Source: an uncultured Granulosicoccaceae bacterium (lineage in GTDB: Bacteria; Pseudomonadota; Gammaproteobacteria; Granulosicoccales; Granulosicoccaceae). From it: DNA of 34,652 nt. Below are positions 20,608 to 26,749 of this stretch, one piece after another (the first letter of the stretch is position 1; each line of letters opens with the position of its first letter). The position numbers and the translations under genes are program-made. The stretch is from contig CAKZVB010000263.1 in NCBI GenBank assembly GCA_937922015.1, forward strand, positions 1 to 34,652, written 5' to 3'. Below the pieces are notes generated by a model, which saw nothing but the letters and a program-made list of their open reading frames with translations, searched no databases and was not told the DNA's origin.

Positions 20608-21846
20608 CTAAGTAGCTGCAGGTCGGTTGTAAACCGCCAGGGCTGCGTCTACACCGGCACCCGCGCTGGCGTTATGACCATGGCGTCGCAGGGTCATTTC
20701 GAGTGCGGCGAGACACGCCAGCACATTGTCTTTACGGCAACCGAATCCCATGGTGCCTATTCGCCAGATTTTACCGTGTAGCGGTCCAAAAGAAGTCCCT
20801 ATTTCGATGCCGAAATCGTTTAGCATTTCGCCGCGAACAGTATCGCCAACGACAGTATCCGGAATGTAGACGCCAGTGACGTTGGGCATTTTATTTTGCT
20901 GATCACCAAACACCTGCAGATCCATGGCCTGTAGTCCACTGACCAGTGCTTCACTGGTTTGAAGATGTCTGTCAAAGCGAATTTGCCATCCCTCCTTTAA
21001 TACTATACGTGCGCACTCGCGGGCGGCGTAGAGCATGGAAGTGGCTTCGGTATGATGATTCAGCCGCGCCTCACTCCAGTAGTCCATAATCATTGAGAGG
21101 TCAAAATAGTTTGATTGAATCATTTCACCGTCAGCGGCCTGATAGTCGTCTGGTCTTATGCCCTGTTCTATGTGTTTTCGTGAACGTACCAGTTCGGCGA
21201 TTCGTTCATTAATGGTGATTGGCGCGATTCCCGGCGGACCGGATAAACACTTTTGCAATCCGGCCGTCACAGCGTCAATCTGCCAGTCGTCTGTGAGTAG
21301 CGGCATGCCGGTAATAGAGGCTGTTGCATCGACACAGATTAATACATCGTGAGCGCGGCAGATTTTACCGATCTCATCCAGAGGCTGTGCCATGGTGGTA
21401 GAGGTGTCACCCTGTACACAGGCAACTACCTTGGGACGATGTTGTTTGATCGCATCTTCAATTTGTTGCGGGTCGAACACTGTGCCCCATTCGGTTTCAA
21501 TGGTGATTACTTCTGCATGGCAGCGTGTTGCGATTTCAGAAAGCAGATGACCGAAGCGGCCGAATACCGGAACCAGTATTTTATCGCCGGGGTTTATCAC
21601 CGATACCATCACTGATTCAATACCGGCTCGCGCTGTGCCGTCGATCAGCATTGTCCAGTGGTTGTCGGTGCAAAAAATACCGCGATACAAAGACATGATC
21701 TCATTCATGTAGCCGGTGAAGTGCGGGTCGAATTGACCAAGCATCGGCATTGACATCGCGTTCAGTACTCGCGGGTCAACTTCGACCGGGCCGGGGCCCA
21801 TCAGGCGTCTGACCGGAGGGTTTAGATCTTCAAAGAGGTTTTGCAT
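20608..21846 (-). CDS. pucG: PucG-type (S)-ureidoglycine--glyoxylate aminotransferase
   Basis: PLP-dependent class-V aminotransferase of the AGXT family. PucG transfers the amino group of ureidoglycine to glyoxylate, giving oxalurate and glycine. I prefer ATG 21846 (412 residues) over a GTG five codons upstream. The opening RRLMGPGPVEVDPRVLNAM and the PLP lysine in GLQKCLSGPPG (K199) are clear. Instead of the GHMDP-like motif common in alanine:glyoxylate enzymes it has GQFDP with Q38, and Asn instead of the usual Tyr before the HHT motif (NHHTEAT, N263). As I recall, Gln and Asn at these two positions mark PucG (Q37 and N264 in Bacillus subtilis). Context with allantoate and oxalurate genes supports this; alanine- or serine-glyoxylate aminotransferase is the alternative. 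Confidence 0.82.
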   Translation of the reverse strand: MQNLFEDLNPPVRRLMGPGPVEVDPRVLNAMSMPMLGQFDPHFTGYMNEIMSLYRGIFCTDNHWTMLIDGTARAGIESVMVSVINPGDKILVPVFGRFGHLLSEIATRCHAEVITIETEWGTVFDPQQIEDAIKQHRPKVVACVQGDTSTTMAQPLDEIGKICRAHDVLICVDATASITGMPLLTDDWQIDAVTAGLQKCLSGPPGIAPITINERIAELVRSRKHIEQGIRPDDYQAADGEMIQSNYFDLSMIMDYWSEARLNHHTEATSMLYAARECARIVLKEGWQIRFDRHLQTSEALVSGLQAMDLQVFGDQQNKMPNVTGVYIPDTVVGDTVRGEMLNDFGIEIGTSFGPLHGKIWRIGTMGFGCRKDNVLACLAALEMTLRRHGHNASAGAGVDAALAVYNRPAAT

Positions 21847-21899
21847 TTTGCACCGTGGCACGCAGGCCGCAAATAGGTACTGCCATGATAATATGAAGT

Positions 21900-21938
21900 G
21901 CCCGTCGATAGAACTGAAATGGTTCTACGCAGTCGGGC
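21900..21938 (-). promoter_or_regulatory. Long intercistronic hairpin between arcC and pucG
   Basis: Nested complementary arms in the 104-base gap: GCCCG (21900-21904) with CGGGC (21934-21938), and TAGAAC (21909-21914) with GTTCTA (21922-21927) around a 7-base loop; a CG pair with a one-base bulge extends the inner stem. On the minus strand, which is transcribed, no U-run follows, so it looks like an mRNA processing or stabilising element or attenuator, not a terminator. On the plus strand it is followed by TTTT, but no plus-strand gene is there. Confidence 0.5.
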
Positions 21939-21950
21939 TTTTGACAAGTA

Positions 21951-22898
21951 TTATCGGGAAATCCGGGTACCGGTGTCGCCGGCCAGGGCAGCGACGGCAT
22001 CGTCGAGGTGTGCAATGACGGCACGTTTGCCACCGTTTTGTAAAAACCCGATTGCCGCCTCTATTTTCGGTCCCATGCTGCCCTCGGCAAATTCGCCATC
22101 AGCTTGCAATTGCACCATTTCATCCAGTGATACCGCATCCAGTCCCCGCTGATTGGCTTGCCCGAAGTTTATATAGACTTTATCCACTGCGGTCAGGATC
22201 ATCAGGGTGTCGATGCCAAGCACATTTGCCATCAGCGCCGAGCTTAAATCTTTGTCGATGACTGCCTCGATCCCGTGGCGAGTGCCGTCATCGTTTCTGA
22301 TAACCGGAATACCGCCACCACCGCCTGCAATTACCACCGCACCACTTTGCGCAATGGTTTCTATCAGTGAGATGTCGACAATGTGTTTTGGCCGCGGAGA
22401 TGGCACTACATAGCGCCAGCCCCGCCCGGAATCTTCATGCATCGTCCAGCCAAGTTTTTTCTCGATATCACGGGCGTCCGATTCGCTGTAGAAAGCACCC
22501 ACTGGTTTGGTTGGATGGCTGAACGCCGGATCATCGCGGTCAACTTCGACTTGTGTCAGCAGGCAGACTACATGTCGTTGATTGCCGACACTGCGCAGCG
22601 CGTTTTCAAGGTTTTGCATCAGCAGGTAGGCGATGCCACCCTGACTGTGTGCTACGCACACATCCATACTCATGGGTGGAACTGTATCGCGGGAGAGAAT
22701 CTGGCGCATCAGGATTTTGCCCACCACCGGGCCGTTGCCATGAGTAATGATTAGCTGGTTGTCCATTTCCAGTATTGGCAGCAGGGCATTACCGGTTTTG
22801 ACTGCAAATTCAATCTGCTGTTCTACTGTGCCGGGCCGCCGCGTAGGGTGAATCGCATTGCCTCCGACTGCAATTAGTACTCGATCAGTTTTTGCCAT
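21951..22898 (-). CDS. arcC: Carbamate kinase
   Basis: Catalyses carbamoyl phosphate + ADP -> ATP + carbamate, which breaks down to NH3 and CO2. The amino-acid-kinase fold is clear: VGGNAI (11-16), THGNGPVVG (52-60), GGIAYLLMQ, the ATP-site segment AGGGGGIPVI (191-200) and TAVDKVYINFG (236-246). The 315 residues match the family. It sits inside the allantoate operon, after the amidohydrolase and before the aminotransferase, with no arginine deiminase or ornithine carbamoyltransferase nearby. Its carbamoyl phosphate therefore most likely comes from AllFGH, as with AllK in E. coli. The gap from the preceding gene is 11 bases, with no clear SD. Confidence 0.93.
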   Translation of the reverse strand: MAKTDRVLIAVGGNAIHPTRRPGTVEQQIEFAVKTGNALLPILEMDNQLIITHGNGPVVGKILMRQILSRDTVPPMSMDVCVAHSQGGIAYLLMQNLENALRSVGNQRHVVCLLTQVEVDRDDPAFSHPTKPVGAFYSESDARDIEKKLGWTMHEDSGRGWRYVVPSPRPKHIVDISLIETIAQSGAVVIAGGGGGIPVIRNDDGTRHGIEAVIDKDLSSALMANVLGIDTLMILTAVDKVYINFGQANQRGLDAVSLDEMVQLQADGEFAEGSMGPKIEAAIGFLQNGGKRAVIAHLDDAVAALAGDTGTRISR

Positions 22899-22909
22899 AG
22901 GTAATCAGT

Positions 22910-24154
22910 TTAGACGTTGGTATCGAATCGGGTGAGTAAATTCATGATTACCGTCGCTGCAGCGGCAGCGTCTTCCTGCGTAATACTTTCATCAGGATGA
23001 TGGCTCAAACCATTTTTACAGCGAACGAATAACATTGCGACAGGGGTGAGTTTTGCCAGTGCCATGGCATCGTGACCTGCGCCGCTTGGCAGCGAATGTA
23101 GTCTGTAGCCTGAACTTGAAATAGCACTACCCAGCTGATCGCTGAGCCAGCTATCGCAGCTGGTGCTGGCTGCCTGGTAAGTGCGCTCGTGTTGAATGGT
23201 AACTTGTCTGCGTTTTGAAATTTCTGCCAGTGACGCAAATATTCTGGCCTCTGCGTTATCGCGATAGGTGTCCTGGCTGGACCGAAGGTCTAATGAGAAT
23301 TCAACATCGCCCGGGATCACGTTACCTGCACCGGGCAGCGCTGTGATCATACCGACGGTGCCTACGACATGAGCCATATTTGTGCATATGTGCTCTATAT
23401 CAACAATACACTCTGATGCTGCAACCAGTGCGTCCTGTCGCAGACCCATGGGAACTGTGCCCGCGTGACCGGCACTGCCCGTCACTTTCACCCGGTAACG
23501 GGATGCACCCGAAATAGCGGTGACCAGGCCCACTGGAAGATCTTCTCTTTCCAGTACCGGTCCCTGTTCGATATGGACTTCAACAAAACCAAGTAGTTCT
23601 TCTGCCTTACGGCGTGCGGTAGCCAGAGCCGTGGGATCACAGCCGAAACCTTTGAGCGCCTCGGCGATAGTGATACCACTGGCATCCCGGTCCTGTAACA
23701 CAGCCTCGTCGATGGTACCGGCAATTGCTCTCGACCCGAGTAGCGTTGACGGAAAGCGTACTCCCTCTTCATCGCAAAAGCCGACTATTTCCACCGGATA
23801 GGGCAGGCGCTGTTTTTTTTCGTGCAGTAGTTCAATGCAAACAAGCGGAAGCACCACCCCCAGCATGCCATCATAGCGACCGCCATTGCGCACAGTATCC
23901 AGGTGCGAGCCGATCATTAGTGCAGGTCCGTCGGATTCACCTTCGTAGCGGCCAATGATGTTGCCTATGGAATCGGTTCGAACACTCATGCCGGCGGCTG
24001 TCATCCACTGCGCGACAAGCGAGTTTGCACGCTTGTGTTCAGCAGAAAACGACACCCGGGTGAGATTTTCCGGTGATTCGGAGATCTGTGCCAATGCGTC
24101 GATATATTTAAATATTCGCGTGCCAGTTGCAGCGCTCTGATCTATATTTGCCAT
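22910..24154 (-). CDS. allC: Allantoate amidohydrolase (M20 family Zn/Mn-dependent hydrolase)
   Basis: Predicted to hydrolyse allantoate to ureidoglycine, NH3 and CO2 in the cytoplasm. The M20 metal ligands are all visible: H84 in GSHLDTV, D95 in GGRYDGMLGV, E129/E130 in CDEEGVRF, H194 in EVHIEQGP and a His near 385 in LSHHPDE. The dimerisation insert carries VTGSAGHAGTVPM (224-236), as in the AllC, ureidoglycolate amidohydrolase and N-carbamoyl-L-amino-acid hydrolase group. The 414-residue length is typical. The family call is firm; the substrate is inferred from the operon. N-carbamoyl-amino-acid amidohydrolase or ureidoglycolate amidohydrolase remain alternatives. It is the first gene of the six-gene operon. 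Confidence 0.82.
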   Translation of the reverse strand: MANIDQSAATGTRIFKYIDALAQISESPENLTRVSFSAEHKRANSLVAQWMTAAGMSVRTDSIGNIIGRYEGESDGPALMIGSHLDTVRNGGRYDGMLGVVLPLVCIELLHEKKQRLPYPVEIVGFCDEEGVRFPSTLLGSRAIAGTIDEAVLQDRDASGITIAEALKGFGCDPTALATARRKAEELLGFVEVHIEQGPVLEREDLPVGLVTAISGASRYRVKVTGSAGHAGTVPMGLRQDALVAASECIVDIEHICTNMAHVVGTVGMITALPGAGNVIPGDVEFSLDLRSSQDTYRDNAEARIFASLAEISKRRQVTIQHERTYQAASTSCDSWLSDQLGSAISSSGYRLHSLPSGAGHDAMALAKLTPVAMLFVRCKNGLSHHPDESITQEDAAAAATVIMNLLTRFDTNV

Positions 24155-24189
24155 TGTTACACTTTGGTCGTCTGGATGACTTGCGCAGT

Positions 24190-24272
24190 ACTATACTAAT
24201 GGAGCACGGTGAAGTCGGGAATAGCCGAGTGTTAAAGTGATAATAGACTGATTCGAGTTCGATAATCGAATC
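24190..24272 (-). promoter_or_regulatory. Candidate promoter and operator of the allantoate operon
   Basis: On the minus strand a TATAGT (-10-like, 24190-24195) lies 36 bases before the allC ATG, with no good -35 behind it. About 80 bases upstream of the implied start is a perfect palindrome TTCGAT-A-ATCGAA (24258-24270), overlapping a larger inverted repeat GATTCGA (24250-24256) / TCGAATC (24266-24272). A poor -35 plus an upstream palindrome fits an activator-dependent promoter. The rest of the 247-base gap between the cupin gene and allC shows nothing else. Confidence 0.4.
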
Positions 24273-24401
24273 GCTACACTGGTCATTATTGGGTGAAGTA
24301 TGAAGCGACAACGTCTGTGTCGCTATGTCTGGCGAGTGTGTTCAAAGAATGCTGTTTGGCGAGTGCCGTTACGAATAGAAATCCTGCTTCCAATATACGG
24401 G

Positions 24402-24881
24402 TTATTTAGAGCCTCCGCCCGGCTCTTCAATCGCACTTATGTCAACCATGTTCCACGGCTGACCCGCATTGCGATAAAGACGTTTGCCCTTGTCGGGATA
24501 TTCGCCAACGTCGTGTGGCAGGCGTTGCCCCACAACAATACATTTTAAAGTAGCTGTGCCGGTGTTGGTGAGTTTATGTGCTTCACCACCTGCCCGGTAG
24601 CCAATAAAATCTCCGGCTTTCACAGCGGACCTGTTATCCCCGATTAACGATTCTGCTTCGCCCTCGAGGATATATACGCATTCTTCTTCGTAGTGGTGTT
24701 TATGAAACTCGGTGGATTCATGGCCTGGCTCCACTTCAATAATGTGAAAGCCGATGTTTTGCAGGCCGGTCAAATCTCCCAGAGATTTGTTGACGCGTTT
24801 GGCATTGGGGTTCAGGAAATGCGTTTTATCCGTACCTGGTAATTCGCTGATTTCCTGCTTGCTGATTATGTACTTATCCAT
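24402..24881 (-). CDS. Single-domain cupin protein of unknown function
   Basis: A 159-residue cytoplasmic cupin. Cupin motif 1 is at 53-74 (G53, H60, H62, E66/E67, G74; core FHKHHYEEECVYILEG) and motif 2 at 90-106 (GDFIGYRAGGEAHKLTN, H102), so a metal site with three His and one Glu is likely. It resembles the COG3837 group, often annotated simply as cupin. It sits 247 bases upstream of allC on the same strand, so it could belong to the allantoate locus. It is too short to be AllE, the (S)-ureidoglycine aminohydrolase, which has two cupin domains and about 260 residues. Its start region is covered by a nested inverted repeat. Confidence 0.8.
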   Translation of the reverse strand: MDKYIISKQEISELPGTDKTHFLNPNAKRVNKSLGDLTGLQNIGFHIIEVEPGHESTEFHKHHYEEECVYILEGEAESLIGDNRSAVKAGDFIGYRAGGEAHKLTNTGTATLKCIVVGQRLPHDVGEYPDKGKRLYRNAGQPWNMVDISAIEEPGGGSK

Positions 24882-24928
24882 CCACCTGACCTGTTGATAC
24901 GCCAGGTAGCAGTGTAAGGGCAGGTGGA
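24881..24928 (-). promoter_or_regulatory. Nested inverted repeat covering the ribosome-binding site of the cupin gene
   Basis: The outer arms TCCACCTG (24881-24888) and CAGGTGGA (24921-24928) are perfect 8-base complements; an inner pair ACCTG (24889-24893) / CAGGT (24903-24907) abuts one of them. On the minus-strand mRNA the 3' arms hold the AGGT/AGGTGG Shine-Dalgarno region and end at the A of the ATG. The structure could hide the RBS, or as DNA be an operator with four half-sites. Confidence 0.5.
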
Positions 24929-24977
24929 CACAAGAGTAAACAATGTGAGTTGGATTGAATGTTTCGGTGCACTAAAA

Positions 24978-25985
24978 TTATTGATCGTAGCCCACCTGAT
25001 CCGCCAGTCTTGCCGCGGTAGCCCGGTGTGCGGCGATTTCTATCTGAGGCAGCTTATCGGCGGTGAATTGTCCCCATGAAGCCACCAGATCAGAGACAGG
25101 CACTTTGGCATTAACCGGAAATTCATAGTTTTGCTCGGCGTAAATTTCCTGCGCTTGTTCGCCTGCCATAAATTCCAGTAGTTTTATTGCCTGTTCTTTA
25201 TTTGGTGCGGCAGCGGTAAGTGATACGCCACTGATGTTCATATGAGTACCACGATCACCCTGGTTTGGAAAAATGACATTAACCGAGTTGGCCCATTCTA
25301 TTTGTTCTTCGTTTGCGAGCATCTGTCCCATGTAATAACTGTTGATAACGGCAACGTCGCATTCACCTTCCTTGATCGCCTTAACCTGCGCACGGTCATT
25401 ACCCTGTGGTTTTCGCGCCAGATTATTCTTTACTCCGGCCAGCCAGTCGCCGGCCGCCTGCTCACCTGAGTGAGCAATAATTGAAGCTGTCAAAGCGATC
25501 ATGTAAGTGTGTTTGCCACTGCGTGTGCAAACTTTGCCCTTTAACGCGGGACTTGCCAGATCTTCGTAGCTGGTGACCAGCCCGGGCGCGATGCGGTCTT
25601 TCGATGCGACGATAATGCGTGCACGGCTGGAAACTCCGAACCAGTGGCCGGCAGGATCCCGGAACTGGGGCTGAATGGCTGCGTTGAGCACATCACTTTC
25701 AACTGATTGCGTAAGCCCTGCAGTTACCGCTTCATTCAGTGGCCCGCTGTCGGTAGTTACCAGCAAGTCAGCCGGACTGTTGCGACCCTCGCGGCGCAGG
25801 CGCTCTACCAGCCCTTTTTTTGCAAATATAGTGTTTACATCGATCCCGGTTTCAGCGGTGAACGCATCAAAGACTGGTTTTATGAGTGACGCCTGTCTAT
25901 AGGTGTAGACGTTGACATCTGCACTGGCGTATCCCGGCAGAATGGAGAGGCCGGCAAGCGCCAGACAACTAATTAATTTTTTCAT
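24978..25985 (-). CDS. Periplasmic iron(III)-type ABC transporter substrate-binding protein (FutA/FbpA family)
   Basis: Exported binding protein for ferric iron or a related metal. The signal peptide runs from MKK through a hydrophobic core to ASA near residue 22, with the mature protein starting DVNVYTYRQ. The family fold is supported by LLVTTDSGPLNEAV, the RSGKHTYM segment and the tandem tyrosines Y217/Y218 in NSYYMGQM, which supply ferric ligands in FbpA/FutA. The 335-residue length is normal. No permease or ATPase gene is adjacent, so it is an orphan here. A Fur-like palindrome lies in its promoter spacer, which supports an iron role. AAGGA serves as SD. Confidence 0.88.
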   Translation of the reverse strand: MKKLISCLALAGLSILPGYASADVNVYTYRQASLIKPVFDAFTAETGIDVNTIFAKKGLVERLRREGRNSPADLLVTTDSGPLNEAVTAGLTQSVESDVLNAAIQPQFRDPAGHWFGVSSRARIIVASKDRIAPGLVTSYEDLASPALKGKVCTRSGKHTYMIALTASIIAHSGEQAAGDWLAGVKNNLARKPQGNDRAQVKAIKEGECDVAVINSYYMGQMLANEEQIEWANSVNVIFPNQGDRGTHMNISGVSLTAAAPNKEQAIKLLEFMAGEQAQEIYAEQNYEFPVNAKVPVSDLVASWGQFTADKLPQIEIAAHRATAARLADQVGYDQ

Positions 25986-26014
25986 GGCAGCATTCCTTTA
26001 GTAATTTAACAATA

Positions 26015-26043
26015 ATAATAATACGAATGATTCTCATTGGCAA
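26015..26043 (-). promoter_or_regulatory. Promoter of the iron-binding protein gene with embedded Fur box
   Basis: On the minus strand, -35 TTGCCA (26038-26043) and -10 TATTAT (26015-26020) are exactly 17 bases apart. The spacer contains the palindrome AATGA-GAA-TCATT (26026-26038), a good match to the core of proteobacterial Fur boxes. Iron-loaded Fur bound here would block RNA polymerase, giving expression under iron limitation. Confidence 0.7.
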
Positions 26044-26081
26044 TTACTTTATCGACGGTTGTCACAATTACTGTCAGACGA

Positions 26082-26090
26082 TGCGATAAT
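26082..26090 (+). promoter_or_regulatory. Extended -10 promoter element for the HAD gene
   Basis: TGCGATAAT (26082-26090) is a TGn-extended -10 with hexamer GATAAT. A TTGTCA at 26059-26064 is 20 bases upstream, too far for a standard -35. The start near 26097 would leave a leader of about 14 bases containing the TGGAG SD of the HAD gene. Confidence 0.45.
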
Positions 26091-26110
26091 TCTTGTTTTG
26101 GAGTTCTGCG

Positions 26111-26707
26111 ATGATCGCGCTTTGGGATCTTGGAAATGTTGTTGTCAGGTGGGAACCTGAAACTGTTCTGGAAATGTTCGGTTATTCTCCAGAGCAGACC
26201 GACTATCTGCGTTCTGGTTTATTAGGTCACCCGGACTGGCTGGATCTTGATCGGGGGGTCACCACCGAAGCGGTAGTTGCCCGGCGGTTAGTCGAGGAAT
26301 CCAGTTTAACTATCGAGCAGGCATTGCGCTGTTTTGATGTCGTTCGAGAATCGATAGTAGATCTGGCACCAAGTATTGAGATTCTGTCTGCCATGAAGGC
26401 CGCGAAAATTCCAATGTATGTGTTATCGAATATGCCGACGGCGAACGCTGATTTTCTGAGCCAGCGTGATTATTTCAAATGGTTTGATGGTGTGGTGTTC
26501 TCTGCTGAAGAAAAACTACTGAAGCCCGATGAAGCAATATTCAAGATAGTGATGGATCGCTATAACCTTGATCCTGCCGAGATATATTTTATCGATGACA
26601 GCCTCCCCAATATTGAGACTGCACGGGCAATGGGTATGCAGACGCTGCACTTTCAACGCAGCGATGATTGTTACGCCCGAATACGAAATGCGTTCGGACT
26701 GAACTAA
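26111..26707 (+). CDS. HAD-superfamily phosphatase, YihX-like
   Basis: Predicted small-molecule phosphatase of HAD subfamily IA. I use ATG 26111 (198 residues) with SD TGGAG at 26098-26102 in place of a TTG six codons earlier. Motif I is WDLGNVVV with nucleophile D6; as in YihX, the second acidic residue of DxD is replaced by Gly. Motif II is LSNMP (Ser106), motif III LLKPDEAIF (Lys138) and motif IV YFIDDSLPNIETA (Asp162/163). E. coli YihX dephosphorylates alpha-glucose-1-phosphate; the substrate here is unknown. It is divergent from the iron-binding protein gene and convergent with the ThDP enzyme gene, so probably monocistronic. Confidence 0.88.
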   Translation: MIALWDLGNVVVRWEPETVLEMFGYSPEQTDYLRSGLLGHPDWLDLDRGVTTEAVVARRLVEESSLTIEQALRCFDVVRESIVDLAPSIEILSAMKAAKIPMYVLSNMPTANADFLSQRDYFKWFDGVVFSAEEKLLKPDEAIFKIVMDRYNLDPAEIYFIDDSLPNIETARAMGMQTLHFQRSDDCYARIRNAFGLN

Positions 26708-26749
26708 CGGGGTTATGGTCAATAGTTGTGGCAGTTACTGCACTTACAC

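Noticed and set aside
24300-24548. 82-codon plus-strand ORF downstream of allC start region
   Set aside because: Most of it is antisense to the well-supported cupin gene and it shows no recognisable family features.
24402-24881. Cupin as AllE, the (S)-ureidoglycine aminohydrolase
   Set aside because: AllE is a two-domain bicupin of about 260 residues; this is one domain of 159 residues and reads like the general COG3837 group.
26731-26741. GCAGT-T-ACTGC palindrome between the HAD and ThDP genes as a bidirectional terminator
   Set aside because: The stem is short with a one-base centre and there is no T-run on either side.
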